Assembly (NCBI RefSeq): GCF_021655615.1
Contig: NZ_AP025245.1
Coordinates: forward strand, 1,054,001-1,118,000
Reading direction: 5' to 3'
From: Acidianus sp. HS-5
GTDB taxonomy: Archaea > Thermoproteota > Thermoprotei_A > Sulfolobales > Sulfolobaceae
Length of the DNA: 64,000 nucleotides
The position numbers were made by a program, and so were the translations under genes. Positions within the stretch are counted from its first letter, which is position 1, and every line of letters starts with the position of its first letter. The notes beneath the pieces were generated by a model. That model saw only the letters and a list, made by a program, of their open reading frames with translations, was not told the DNA's origin and did not search any database. This document shows, piece by piece, positions 37,974-48,080 of the stretch.

Positions 37974-38860
37974 TTAATGAATTTGCGCTTGTCCGCCTTT
38001 AAAACTATTTTACCATTTTTAATTTTGGTCATTCCATACCAGTCTACTAACATTGCTCCTCTTGCAATAGAGCACGTCTCTACATTCACATTAAATTCCT
38101 CCTGCTGAAGAATTAGAGAATTATCATAAGCTATAGTTACAGTAAGTGAATCAGTATGAATACTTCCTCTACCTTCATATTTCTTCGAGTATTCTCTTAA
38201 CGTCCTATTAACATTGATGAAAAACGTGGACGCTTTCGTATTAATTGATCCTATTTTCTTCCATTCGTCATCTGTTATTTCTGCTGTCTCTTCTGTAGTT
38301 TCCCAAGGAATTATAGTTATGTCAAATCCTGCATTGAGTATTATTTCTGCAGCCTCAGGATCTACCCAAAAATTAAATTCGGCAATTTGCGTAGTATTAC
38401 CTCGTGTAAACGCCCCACCCATTATCCAAATTTTTTTAATTCTTTTTACAATATCTGGATCTTTCAAATAAGCTAACGCTAAATTTGTTAAAGGTGAGAC
38501 CGCAAGTATTTCTAACTCACCTTCATATTCTTTAGAAAGTCTAATAATTGCATCTACAGCATGTTCTTTTTCAGGAGATATTTTAGGTTCTGGAATTTTC
38601 CAGTCTCCTATACCGTTACTTCCGTGAACTTCTTCCACAGTTCTCCATTTACCCATAATTGGTCTTTTTGAACCAACAAAAACTGGAACGCTTAAATTAA
38701 AATATTCTACTGTAAATAGTGCATTTCTAATTTCATTTTCGAATTTAACATTGCCAGCGACTATAGTTATACCTAGAAGCCTAAAGAATTTAGAAGCTAA
38801 TAATATCGCTATCGTATCATCGCTTGCCGTATCCGAATCGATTATAACATATCTTGGCAT
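37940..38860 (-). CDS. Nucleoside hydrolase (inosine-uridine preferring family)
   Basis: A 306-residue enzyme. The calcium/active-site motif DSDTASDD (D8, D10, D14, D15) replaces the usual DTDPGxDD, and the C-terminal HTDSLTVTIAYD supplies the other conserved aspartate. VEEHGSNGIGDW-like and WIMGGAF segments match the family. It cleaves the N-glycosidic bond of nucleosides for salvage. The base preference cannot be read. Confidence 0.92.
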   Translation of the reverse strand: MPRYVIIDSDTASDDTIAILLASKFFRLLGITIVAGNVKFENEIRNALFTVEYFNLSVPVFVGSKRPIMGKWRTVEEVHGSNGIGDWKIPEPKISPEKEHAVDAIIRLSKEYEGELEILAVSPLTNLALAYLKDPDIVKRIKKIWIMGGAFTRGNTTQIAEFNFWVDPEAAEIILNAGFDITIIPWETTEETAEITDDEWKKIGSINTKASTFFINVNRTLREYSKKYEGRGSIHTDSLTVTIAYDNSLILQQEEFNVNVETCSIARGAMLVDWYGMTKIKNGKIVLKADKRKFINYLFSILEQSA

Positions 38861-40702
38861 ACTAGAATGTCCGAGATATAATATAAAAAGCTTAAGAAGT
38901 TAAAATATAATATTTTTTAGTCATACGAAAAAAATCATTCATACATTTAGTGAAAAGATTTTTTAATGCTAAATTAAATTATGTCTAGATGAAGGTAAGA
39001 GTATATAATATCGGTGGTATTGTTAGCCCTTTAGAAGTAGAATTAATAAAAGGAGTAAATATATATAAAGCGCCAAATGCCTATGGTAAAACATCGCTAG
39101 CAAAGGCTTTAGTTTCGTTATTAACTTCAGCAATTAAACCAGATGATTTGCTTAATGTCTTTGCAAACTCCGGTTATGTAGAACTAGATCTAGACGGAAG
39201 AACATACTATAGAAGAATAAAAAGGGTTAAGAATAGGATAATGGAGAACTCTAAATTGTTACTAGATGATGATAGAGCTCTCCTATTATCTTACTTCTCT
39301 CCTGAGAATAAATTACTGAACCAAGTTATGACTGGAGAAGAAAATGTTGAATGGTTTATTTCTGCAACTTCTAAAATTAATGAAATAAAATCCAAAAAAG
39401 AAGAAATGGAGACTAAATTACATAATTTGCAAGTAGAAATTGATGATTTAAACAAAAAGCATAAAGAAGCAATGGAATTGCAAACAAAAATAAAGCAAAT
39501 TGAGGATGAAATAGGTAGATTGGAAAAAGAGAAGGAAAGCGATAAAGTACTTAATAAGACGTCTCAAACAATTAATATAACTAACGAGAATAAGCTACGC
39601 GACATAAAGGAAAAGATTGAAGTTAAGAAGAGAGAGCTAGAAGATCTACAGAATAAAATATCTAGATTAGACCAAGAAATTAAGAATAAGGAGAGCTTTA
39701 CCTCTACTGAGATTAGACAAGCTTATGAAAAACAATTACAGGAAATAAATACTCAACTACAGAAAGCTACATCTCTAAGAAATGAAGCTGAAATAGAAAT
39801 AAAATTACTTGAAAAAGTATTAGACCAAGTAAGAGAATCAGAAAAACAACATTTAAACACATGTTATGTTTGCGGAAGTCATGTAGATCCTTCCATATGG
39901 AAAGTTAGAATTGATGTGATTTCTAAAGAATTACAAGAGAAGAATTCACTATATGCCGGAATAAAGAAAGAGGCTGATGATCTATTAAACAAGAAGTCCG
40001 AGATTGAGAAAAAATTGAAGGATTTAGATCAAATAAATTCTGATATTTCAAGATTAAAGATGTCAAGAACTGAACTTGAAAATAGAATAGAAAGCGTTAA
40101 GTCAACTATAGACGACTTAGAAAGACAAAGGAGAGAAATGGAAGAAAGGTTCAATAGAAACACTGAAATATATAGAGTTTACGATATAAATGACTCTATA
40201 AATAAGAGAATAGAAGAGTTAAAGAAGAAAAAGGACGAATACGAGTATGAATTGGCAGTCAACGGAGTACCTTCAACAATATTGAATAAGATAAGCGAAA
40301 AACAAAAGGAATTACAAGAAGTACAAACGATGGTAAATGACCTAGAAAAGGAATATATAAATAGATTAACAATGGCTAGAGAAGAATTTGTTAAAATTGC
40401 CAACTATTTGCTAAAGGAATTAGAGTTTGATCTAAGAGCTGAAATTGATGACAATTATAGGTTAATAGTTAAAAAGAGTGATACGACACTGGAATTAAGA
40501 AAGTTATCGTCCTCAGAAAGGACTACATTAGCATTGATTTTAGTACTTACTGCACTAAAGTCGTACTTTAAGACACCGTTCTTCATAGTAGATGAATCAT
40601 TTATGACATTCGATCAGAAAAGATTTGATAAAATAGTAAAATACCTTAACAGTATAACAGACTATGTGATAATAACTAAGAGCGATGAAAATATAGAATT
40701 AC

Positions 40703-41029
<327 letters not shown>

Positions 41030-41062
41030 ACATAGAAAACAGCTAAAACCTCTTTAAAAAAT

Positions 41063-41569
41063 TTAGCCAGACCCTGTCCCACAGCCACAATATCCATATT
41101 CATCGATTTCCATACCACATACTGGACAAATAACTCCAGTTCCTTTAACTTCTTCAGCAGGTTTTCCAAACTGCATTGTATGAACATCTAATAATGCCTT
41201 GGCTAAATCACGTATGGAAACTATTCCATAAAATTTTCCATCGCTCTTAATTATAGGTAAATGCCTAAATCCGTTATTTAACATTACATCTAACGCATCA
41301 GTGACTGACGTGTCTTCAGTTACTCCTTTCACGTCTTTAGTCATGTATTTTTCTACTGGGCTATCAATATCTCTATTGGCTACTGCTTTAACAAGGTCTC
41401 TCTCTGTTATGATTCCTACTACTTTATTTTGAGCATCTATGACTACTAATGATCCTAAATTAAAATCTTTCATTTCCTTTGCAGCATCTGCTATCTTAAC
41501 ATCTGGCCTTACTACATAAAGTTTTGTTGAAGCTATTTGAGAAACTTTTGCTACCATAAATGAATTCAA
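41063..41569 (-). CDS. CBS pair with C-terminal zinc ribbon
   Basis: A 168-residue protein. Two CBS motifs (about 8-62 and 72-130, ending GIITERDLVKAV and GIVSIRDLAKAL) are followed by a short treble-clef tail with CPVCGME and CGCG, a likely zinc site. The combination suggests a nucleotide-sensing regulator that binds a protein or nucleic acid through the zinc tail. Neighbours are a hypothetical protein and a metallophosphoesterase. Confidence 0.9.
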   Translation of the reverse strand: MNSFMVAKVSQIASTKLYVVRPDVKIADAAKEMKDFNLGSLVVIDAQNKVVGIITERDLVKAVANRDIDSPVEKYMTKDVKGVTEDTSVTDALDVMLNNGFRHLPIIKSDGKFYGIVSIRDLAKALLDVHTMQFGKPAEEVKGTGVICPVCGMEIDEYGYCGCGTGSG

Positions 41570-41592
41570 AAAGTTTAAGACTAAAAACTTTT

Positions 41593-42567
41593 TTATCCGA
41601 TTATGAACTGATAGGCCTTAACTTTTCCTCCTTCTAGGACAACTAAAGCCGCATGAAGTAAGCCTTCACCGTATTCACTTCCAGGATTTAATACTACTGT
41701 ACGACCTATTTTATCAAATCCTCTAGATTCATGAATATGACCGTGAAGACCTAATAATGGTTGCGTTTCTTCAATTATTTTTCTCACCGCTTGTGAGCCT
41801 ACATGAGTAAAGACTATTTCTCCGCCTTTAACTATAGGCTTAAGATTTTCATCAAGTAATGGCGCATTATCTAGATTACTACCGTAAGGTGGAGCGTGAA
41901 AATTGAATATCGCATTAGATATATTAGATAATTTTCCTACTTCATTCTTTAATGCTTCGTATAGCTTCTCTTCTGGCATTTCTCTTGGTGTATGCCAAGG
42001 AGTAGGATTAACATAACCATAAGATATCATCTCGTATTTATCTATACTAACAACTTTTCCTTCTGTTTTCATCATTATGTCGCTCTCGCTTAATACGTCG
42101 AATAAGTATTCTGGATCATCATTACCTAGATTAACGTAAATTGGAATATTAAGGTCTTTATACCTCTCTTCTGCAATCTTTATCCAATTTCGTACAACAT
42201 CCGTCATAGCTGTTTTAAAAGCTTCATCGACCTTCCTTTTATCATGTTTCATTTCCTCAAATTCCTCTTTACTTACGATAACATAGTAATTGCCCTGATT
42301 TCTAATCTCTGAGATTTTCTGAGCTAATAGGTCTTTTGAAAATTTATTTCCGTCTGATTCGTAGTTTCCATCATTTAGTTCTATTATAGGTATTAGAGCT
42401 TTGCCTGCTAAATCTCCTCCTATTATTAAAGCATCAACCTTGTACATTTTACCGGCATTAAGGAACTTTTTAAAAACTATATCAGAACCGTGAAGATCAG
42501 AGGTAAATAGAATCCTTACTTGCTTACTATCATTATTGTTATTTTTCTTCCTATTGAATAGCCCCAC
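41593..42567 (-). CDS. Metallophosphoesterase
   Basis: A 324-residue calcineurin-like phosphoesterase. Motifs in order: FTSDLHGS (D and H), IIGGDLAG, LGNDD in place of GNHD, HAPP, and LHGHIHES. The N-terminal NRKKNNNNDS stretch is a low-complexity lead. A second catalytic-site change (GNDD) may alter specificity. Substrate (nucleotide, protein or phosphodiester) unknown. It lies 23 nt upstream of the CBS-zinc gene on the same strand, so a functional link is possible. Confidence 0.88.
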   Translation of the reverse strand: MGLFNRKKNNNNDSKQVRILFTSDLHGSDIVFKKFLNAGKMYKVDALIIGGDLAGKALIPIIELNDGNYESDGNKFSKDLLAQKISEIRNQGNYYVIVSKEEFEEMKHDKRKVDEAFKTAMTDVVRNWIKIAEERYKDLNIPIYVNLGNDDPEYLFDVLSESDIMMKTEGKVVSIDKYEMISYGYVNPTPWHTPREMPEEKLYEALKNEVGKLSNISNAIFNFHAPPYGSNLDNAPLLDENLKPIVKGGEIVFTHVGSQAVRKIIEETQPLLGLHGHIHESRGFDKIGRTVVLNPGSEYGEGLLHAALVVLEGGKVKAYQFIIG

Positions 42568-42647
42568 GCATTATGTTAAAGTATTATAATATTTAAAAGT
42601 TGTTAAACCGATAAACAAAAAAGTCTAATAGCTAATAGTTCATAGAA

Positions 42648-43280
42648 ATGGTTTTAGTAATATTCATTAGACATGGCCACAGCGTTTCCAATCAAAATAG
42701 GATTCTATCGCACGATATTAACAACTATCCTTTAACTGAAGAAGGACAACTACAAGCAAAAAACGTTGCAAAAGAGCTGTTGAAACTTAAAATAACTAAA
42801 ATCTTTACTAGCCCTATACTCAGAGCATACCAAACTGCCACAATAATAGCCAACGAGCTGGGTCAAATACCAATTATAGACGAAAGATTAAGGGAAAGAT
42901 ATTTAGGCGACCTAAATAATAAAAGATTCGATCCATCCGATCACTGGAAAATAAGACTAATAAAGGGGCAGATAGAAGTCAAAGGTCTTGAACCTTGGGA
43001 GTCAATGCAAAAGAGAGTTACAGAATTCGTAAATTCAGTTAGTAATGAGGAAGGAGCAGTCATTGCAGTCTCTCATTACGACCCTATAAGAGCACTTATA
43101 GGCCATATTTTAGGATTAGATGATATTTCAGCTTTTGGAATTTCTTTACCTAATGCAAGTATAACCGCAATAGAAGTAGAAGACAAAAAATTTAGAATAC
43201 ATTCCATAGGCTCTCCAGTACTTTCACAGGAGCTATTAAATAGACTTAACAGATATATTATTACTATTAATCAAAGATAG
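42648..43280 (+). CDS. Histidine phosphatase (phosphoglycerate mutase-like)
   Basis: A 210-residue branch-1 histidine phosphatase. The catalytic histidine is in FIRHGHSVS; the second arginine/glutamate site is in TSPILRAYQTA and RLRERYLGDL; the late histidine is in AVSHYDPIRAL. It could be a phosphoglycerate mutase, cobalamin-type or broad phosphatase; I cannot decide. Its 3-prime end overlaps the convergent DTD2 gene by 45 nt. Confidence 0.9.
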   Translation: MVLVIFIRHGHSVSNQNRILSHDINNYPLTEEGQLQAKNVAKELLKLKITKIFTSPILRAYQTATIIANELGQIPIIDERLRERYLGDLNNKRFDPSDHWKIRLIKGQIEVKGLEPWESMQKRVTEFVNSVSNEEGAVIAVSHYDPIRALIGHILGLDDISAFGISLPNASITAIEVEDKKFRIHSIGSPVLSQELLNRLNRYIITINQR

Positions 43281-43949
43281 TATTTTTTCTCTAGTTTTCT
43301 GGTTTAAGCTATCGAATAATATAGTATCAACTCTGTTAATTGTTTTTTCGAATGCTTGTTGTACAATGTTTGAATTTAAGTCTGATATATAATGTTTAGA
43401 TATAATATGTGATATACACGAGTTTACTGCCAATTTTGACACATTACGTGCATAATGTGGTCCACCAAAAGCTAAGATAACGTTATCGCAAGCAGTTTCT
43501 TCCAGATTTTCAATACCCTTTAAAACAGCTTCTACTAAATTTTTAGTTAACTCCTCATTATTCCAGAATTCTTCGTTACTACCTATTTCGGCAAAAACTA
43601 TCGGGACTGTTTGATAAGTAGGCCCATGATGTGTAGCCTCAAAAACCTTTTCTATGTTAACGTTAATTTTTAGTATCTCTCTATATATAGATGTTATAAG
43701 CCTTGGAAACGCTATACCTAATTTATTGGGTTCTCCTCCCATTGCTTTATTACCTATATTACCTGGATAATGAACAGTCAATGACGGAATTCCTGCTGAA
43801 CTCTCATGCCTGCATATTACTACTATTGCGTCCCCTGAATTATACTTAAAATCTATTACATCATCGTTTATTTCTTCAAATTTATAACCTAACCTCTTAA
43901 TAGTCTTTCCTACAGCGTCAACATTGGAAATTAAAATTCTAATGTCCAT
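43236..43949 (-). CDS. dtdA: D-aminoacyl-tRNA deacylase DTD2 (GEK1 type)
   Basis: A 237-residue archaeal/plant-type deacylase. The hallmark sequences are visible: CRHESSAGIPSLTVHYPGN, with the family HExS and LTxHxxGN, and EATHHGPTYQTVP, then LAFGGPHYARN. It removes D-amino acids from mischarged tRNAs. It overlaps the upstream FAD oxidoreductase gene by 11 nt, so both should be made together. Confidence 0.95.
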   Translation of the reverse strand: MDIRILISNVDAVGKTIKRLGYKFEEINDDVIDFKYNSGDAIVVICRHESSAGIPSLTVHYPGNIGNKAMGGEPNKLGIAFPRLITSIYREILKINVNIEKVFEATHHGPTYQTVPIVFAEIGSNEEFWNNEELTKNLVEAVLKGIENLEETACDNVILAFGGPHYARNVSKLAVNSCISHIISKHYISDLNSNIVQQAFEKTINRVDTILFDSLNQKTREKILSLINSNNISVKSI

Positions 43950-44832
43950 TTAGCATCTCCTTTACTTTTTCTGATAGATAAGGAGCCATAGCATACCCAA
44001 ATCTATATCCTCCAACAATTATAAGATTATTAAAAGGCTTAATGAGCACAGGCTCACCATTTTCGCTTACACTTCTAAAACCTACCCTAACTTCCAAGTT
44101 ACTTTCATTTATTAAATTATTAAACGTTGAAATAGTTTTTTTCACTTCCTCGAAATCTATACTCATTGAATTAGATTGTTTAGAATCACCATTTAAGTAC
44201 ATTTTTCTTCCCTGAACTGCTATTCTATCGCCTATAGTTACTATTCCTTTCAATTTCTTTAAAGGCTCAGCTATTATTAAATGCCCCTTAAAAGGAGTTA
44301 ATTTAACATAATTGCTTATGATATCTGAAAGAAGATAACTCGCAGTGATAATATAGTTTTCTCCTTTTATTACTCCTGCAGTAGTTTCGATACTCTCTAC
44401 AGAATTATCTTTTACATTGATTTTAGAAACTCTAGCGTGAAGAAAGGGAAATTCATTTCCTATTCTTTGCAAGAATTCGTCTCCATCCACAAAAAGTGCA
44501 TTATCAAAGTATTCTGCAGAATCTAAATCTATTGAAGGCTCGATTTCTTTGATCTCTTTCATATCCAGAATTTTTCCTCCTAAAGGCTTTTCTGCCTTTC
44601 TTAGCAGGAATGTTCTCCTATAATATATTCCGTACTCGTTTCCTAGCTTTGTGTAATCATCTTCTCCCTTTAAACATTCATTAAAATATTTTCCGCATAA
44701 TGGAGGAATTACTGACCACAAGCTAGCATTAGAATTTTTAAAATTTTCTTTTTCATCTATAATTAATACATCAGAAAGCTTTATAGCGCTAAAGATTCCA
44801 GTTATTCCTCCTCCAATAATAATATTGACCAT
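43939..44832 (-). CDS. FAD-dependent oxidoreductase, DAO/DadA-like
   Basis: A 297-residue flavoprotein. It starts with the FAD fold IIIGGGITGIFSA and has the DAO-family features VDGDEFLQRI in the middle and IIVGGYRFGYAMAP near the end, where the amino acid oxidase/dehydrogenase family binds FAD a second time. It is shorter than typical DadA (about 400) and lacks a clear substrate-binding arm. Coupling to the DTD2 gene suggests a role in D-amino acid or glycine-like amine oxidation; substrate not proved. Confidence 0.8.
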   Translation of the reverse strand: MVNIIIGGGITGIFSAIKLSDVLIIDEKENFKNSNASLWSVIPPLCGKYFNECLKGEDDYTKLGNEYGIYYRRTFLLRKAEKPLGGKILDMKEIKEIEPSIDLDSAEYFDNALFVDGDEFLQRIGNEFPFLHARVSKINVKDNSVESIETTAGVIKGENYIITASYLLSDIISNYVKLTPFKGHLIIAEPLKKLKGIVTIGDRIAVQGRKMYLNGDSKQSNSMSIDFEEVKKTISTFNNLINESNLEVRVGFRSVSENGEPVLIKPFNNLIIVGGYRFGYAMAPYLSEKVKEMLNGH

Positions 44833-44892
44833 AACTTTAGATTTAGTTCTTCCAATATAAACTTTTTAAATTATGAAATAGATTAGTTATTT

Positions 44893-45315
44893 ATGAGCAA
44901 CGATTATGATCCAGAACTAGAAGACCTATTAAAGAAAAAAATTAAACAGTTAATGAACACAAATAAAGGTATGCAAGAAAATCAAAAAACCCAAGAAGAG
45001 CCAGTAGCTCATTTAGATAGTAATACTTTTGACAATTTTATAAAATCTCACAAGGTGGCAGTAATAGATTTTTGGGCGGAGTGGTGTGCCCCATGTATAA
45101 TGCTATCACCAATAATTGAGGAATTAGCAAAAGATTATCCAGAAGTTGGATTCGGAAAAGTTAACTCCGATGAAAGCCAAGATATTGCTGCGAGATACGG
45201 GGTTATGAGCTTGCCTACTGTCCTATTCTTTAAAAATGGAGAACCTGTCGATGAAGTTATAGGTGCTGTTCCAAGAGAAGAGATTGAAATAAGAATTAAA
45301 GAGCTATTAAAGTGA
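44893..45315 (+). CDS. Thioredoxin with N-terminal extension
   Basis: A 140-residue thioredoxin. The domain spans about 38-140, with the redox site WCAPC (C65, C68) in WAEWCAPC and the cis-proline in MSLPTVLFF. The first 37 residues form a charged, Gln/Asn-rich lead starting YDPELEDLLKKKIKQL, which recalls the helical N-terminus of PDCD5/TFAR19-like proteins but is too short to assign. It probably reduces disulfides or a 1-Cys peroxiredoxin. It is followed 7 nt later by an AP-superfamily-like gene. Confidence 0.93.
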   Translation: MSNDYDPELEDLLKKKIKQLMNTNKGMQENQKTQEEPVAHLDSNTFDNFIKSHKVAVIDFWAEWCAPCIMLSPIIEELAKDYPEVGFGKVNSDESQDIAARYGVMSLPTVLFFKNGEPVDEVIGAVPREEIEIRIKELLK

Positions 45316-45321
45316 TAATTG

Positions 45322-45963
45322 ATGAAGCCTTTGCTTATAGGTGTAGACGGACTAAGCTATACCAGTTTTATGAAGTGCAATCCAAGATTTCTGCTTACTT
45401 TGTTTAGCAGTGCATTTAGAGGAGTCGTAGTAAACAGAAAGCCTCAACATCCAGCTTCTTCATGGATGTCTATACTCGAAATGAAGGAAATAACTGGCAA
45501 TTCGTTTTACAAAGTTGATGAAACACCAACGTTAATTAAAGAGACTAACGCAGTAGCGATAAACTTACCAATAAGTAATCCGACATATGGCGAATTAGGT
45601 TTCCCTTATGATTCTAATTTGACAGCTAAGGACGAAATAGATAAGGTAATAGAAGAAATTCTTTCTTCATTGGAAGAGCAACCAGTAATTGCTGATATTA
45701 CTGCTATAGACAGACTTGTAAGAATAAACCCTCAAGGAAAATGTGAAATATATAAAGAGATTGATGATGGGCTTAGGAAACTATTAAGGAAAGTTGACGA
45801 TTTCATACTATTCTCACCATACGGAGAACCTAAGTCTGACAACATGTGTGATCACGAGGATTATGGAATTTATTTGTCAACAGCTCCAAGACCTAATGAA
45901 CATGATACCGTAAAATTACCAGAAATTGGGTTATTATTTAAGAGACTAGCTACTCAAAGTTAA
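45322..45963 (+). CDS. Short alkaline-phosphatase-superfamily-like protein
   Basis: A 213-residue protein. LLIGVDGLSYTSFMK at the start resembles the metal-binding aspartate of nucleotide pyrophosphatases/phosphodiesterases, and HPASSWMSILEM lies where the nucleophile Thr/Ser segment occurs. CDHEDYGIYLS and NEHDTVKLPEIG near the end could be the C-terminal metal sites. It is much shorter than family members (350-500), suggesting a reduced version. The ATG at 45322 is chosen over a TTG one codon upstream. It overlaps the convergent DUF84 gene by 4 nt. Confidence 0.55.
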   Translation: MKPLLIGVDGLSYTSFMKCNPRFLLTLFSSAFRGVVVNRKPQHPASSWMSILEMKEITGNSFYKVDETPTLIKETNAVAINLPISNPTYGELGFPYDSNLTAKDEIDKVIEEILSSLEEQPVIADITAIDRLVRINPQGKCEIYKEIDDGLRKLLRKVDDFILFSPYGEPKSDNMCDHEDYGIYLSTAPRPNEHDTVKLPEIGLLFKRLATQS

Positions 45964-46469
45964 ACATTTTTATTATAAAACGGATATAATGCTAAAATTA
46001 CTGGGTCTACGTACAACCTTTTCCTATCTATATATTTTGTAAGAATTCCTACCGCCCCTTCAGAATACTTAGATCCAGATCTTGAATACACCTTATCTAC
46101 AGCATGACCTAATTCTATGCCTTGATTTAAGTACTTTACTACATTTGGAGGTAAGATAAAGGATGCCGATTTTGAAAAGTTCTCGTTACCCTCTTTATCA
46201 ACAACATAAACAACAGCGAAAGCTAGAACTTTATTGAACTCAAAACATATTCCTCCTTCTATTCCTATGCCCAAATCTGCATTGGTAGAAATCAATGCTC
46301 TTATTGACCTATTTCTTGCTCCAAATAGTGTCTCCTTGCAGTAAGGCTGAATCGAAACACCGGAATCTACTTCTACCGAAGCAACATCTGCTTTCAATCC
46401 TATAATATTTAATGCCTCTTTTACCGCCTCAACTTTAGTCCTGTTTTTGCTACCTACTGAAACTAACAT
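45960..46469 (-). CDS. Inosine/xanthosine triphosphatase (YjjX/DUF84)
   Basis: A 169-residue NTPase of the YjjX/DUF84 family: VGSKNRTKVEAVKEAL at the start, KETLFGARNRS, then LGIGIEGGICF and the late SRSGSKYSEGAVGILT. It hydrolyses non-canonical nucleoside triphosphates (ITP, XTP) and so cleans the nucleotide pool. Length matches the family. Its start codon lies 29 nt from the divergent start of the MqnD-like gene. Confidence 0.92.
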   Translation of the reverse strand: MLVSVGSKNRTKVEAVKEALNIIGLKADVASVEVDSGVSIQPYCKETLFGARNRSIRALISTNADLGIGIEGGICFEFNKVLAFAVVYVVDKEGNENFSKSASFILPPNVVKYLNQGIELGHAVDKVYSRSGSKYSEGAVGILTKYIDRKRLYVDPVILALYPFYNKNV

Positions 46470-46497
46470 TTTTAACTTTCAGGTTATATTAAGATCC

Positions 46498-47364
46498 ATG
46501 GTAACAATAAAAGTTGGCGCATTAGCTGATTCAGGCGATTTATATCCTTTTATACCTTTAATTGAAGGAAAAATAAAACCTGAAGGCTTTAACTTAGAGA
46601 TTGAAGTTATACCTACAGTTCAAGATATCAATGAAAAAGTGCTAAAGAAAGAAGTAGATGTATCTGTACCTTCTACAGCTATGTATCCTTACATCCAAGA
46701 TGATTACTATATAATGAGCAACGCTGTAGCTTCAGCTGTAGATGGAATAACTGGAATGCCTGTCTTAGCATCTAAAGAAATGAGCATTGACGAAGTAAAG
46801 AAGTCTAGGCTAATAGTTCACGGACCTAATACTTCGGCATTTACTCTATATAAACTGCTTATAGGAAAATATGGCAAATTAGTAATAATTAAAAGAGTTC
46901 TAGATGAAATTAAAGGATTAGGTACTGAGGGCGATATATTAGTTGCAGTGCATGAAATTAAGATGATGTATGCAATGCAAAAATTAGGCATAAAATACTA
47001 TAGAATAGGCAGTATGTGGGACATGTGGAAGAATATCTCAAACAATGCTCCAATGCCAATGGGCATGGTTGTAGTCTCGAAAGAATTAGGAAAAGACATA
47101 GCATTAAGGTTTAAGGAAGTTTACGAGAGGAGTAAGAAATATGCTGAGAAAAACTTACAGGAAATTATACCCAAAGACGTTGAAATAATGAGGGAAGCAC
47201 AAGGAGCAAATTTAGACCAGGAAATTGTAGAAAAAACAATATGGGCAGATATTCAAGAATATAATGTCCCAGAAAGTGAAGTTATAAAAGGTCTGAATAC
47301 TTTCTATAAACTTACTGAAGAAAGAGGAATATTACCTAAAGTTAAGAAAATTGATATAATTTAA
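46498..47364 (+). CDS. MqnA/MqnD/periplasmic-binding-like protein
   Basis: A 288-residue protein with a substrate-binding-protein fold: VGALADSGDLYPFIPLIEG at the start, SVPSTAMYPYI, and LIVHGPNTSAFTLYKLL in the family ligand region. No signal peptide or lipobox, so it is cytoplasmic, like MqnA/MqnD enzymes of the futalosine route. A biosynthetic role in the unusual quinones of this order is possible but unproved. I chose the ATG at 46498; the longer frame would start inside the divergent DUF84 gene. Confidence 0.78.
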   Translation: MVTIKVGALADSGDLYPFIPLIEGKIKPEGFNLEIEVIPTVQDINEKVLKKEVDVSVPSTAMYPYIQDDYYIMSNAVASAVDGITGMPVLASKEMSIDEVKKSRLIVHGPNTSAFTLYKLLIGKYGKLVIIKRVLDEIKGLGTEGDILVAVHEIKMMYAMQKLGIKYYRIGSMWDMWKNISNNAPMPMGMVVVSKELGKDIALRFKEVYERSKKYAEKNLQEIIPKDVEIMREAQGANLDQEIVEKTIWADIQEYNVPESEVIKGLNTFYKLTEERGILPKVKKIDII

Positions 47365-48080
47365 ATAATTTTTGATATATAAGGTAATTTGTTTAATGTA
47401 AAAATCATATCTATTTCCGATTTTAAATCACTTAATAGTTCTGAGACATAATTTAAATAATTAAAGGGCAAAGTCAGTTCAGTTATGTACAACTCGTCAC
47501 TATCTAGTTCAGTTATAACAGAGAATCTGATGAACGGAAGTAATTCCAGAAGATCTAAGACCTCTTTAGAGGTATAAAGAATATCAAATACAACATCCTT
47601 ATTACCATAATCTATTATAAAACTCTCTATTAATGTCTTATTATACATGCCTTTCAAGATTTCATTAAACGATGAAAATGATCGTAACGAAGAGAAAAAT
47701 AAAGGCTGGGTTTCACTTGAATATTTAATATCTACTTTTAATCCTTCTGCTCTTCTATCCAATGTAGTTATCCAAGTATTGTACTTTTCGTCATAATATT
47801 CTGGAATTCCAGAATAATTTGTAAACTCCTTTATTTTTAAACCTTCTTTTAAAGATAATGAAAGAGATAAGTTAGATTTAATACTTCTTCTTACGGGTAT
47901 GCCGTCAAAGTTTATCTTTATAATTGAAGAACTATATACTGGTGTAAAGCTTAAGTTCCTAATCTTTAGTAACTGCCTTCTTAACGAGTTCTCTTCCGTT
48001 CTTAATATCCTTGAAATTAGCGGAATATTTGGGCCGACCTGTCTCATTAACTTTATTGCCGCGGCTAACTTTTGTTGCAT
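47361..48080 (-). CDS. HTH-type protein of unknown family (paralogue of 56202-57080)
   Basis: A 239-residue protein. The N-terminal 45 residues look like a helix-turn-helix: LAAAIKLMRQVGPNIPLISRIL. The rest is mixed strand and helix with YNTWITTLDRRAEGL in the middle. A second protein at 56202-57080 shares the same N-terminal pattern and the NTWI motif, so both belong to one small family of unknown function. It is probably a DNA-binding regulator; the ligand domain is not recognised. Its start region overlaps the upstream transporter gene by 122 nt, discussed there. Confidence 0.72.
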   Translation of the reverse strand: MQQKLAAAIKLMRQVGPNIPLISRILRTEENSLRRQLLKIRNLSFTPVYSSSIIKINFDGIPVRRSIKSNLSLSLSLKEGLKIKEFTNYSGIPEYYDEKYNTWITTLDRRAEGLKVDIKYSSETQPLFFSSLRSFSSFNEILKGMYNKTLIESFIIDYGNKDVVFDILYTSKEVLDLLELLPFIRFSVITELDSDELYITELTLPFNYLNYVSELLSDLKSEIDMIFTLNKLPYISKII

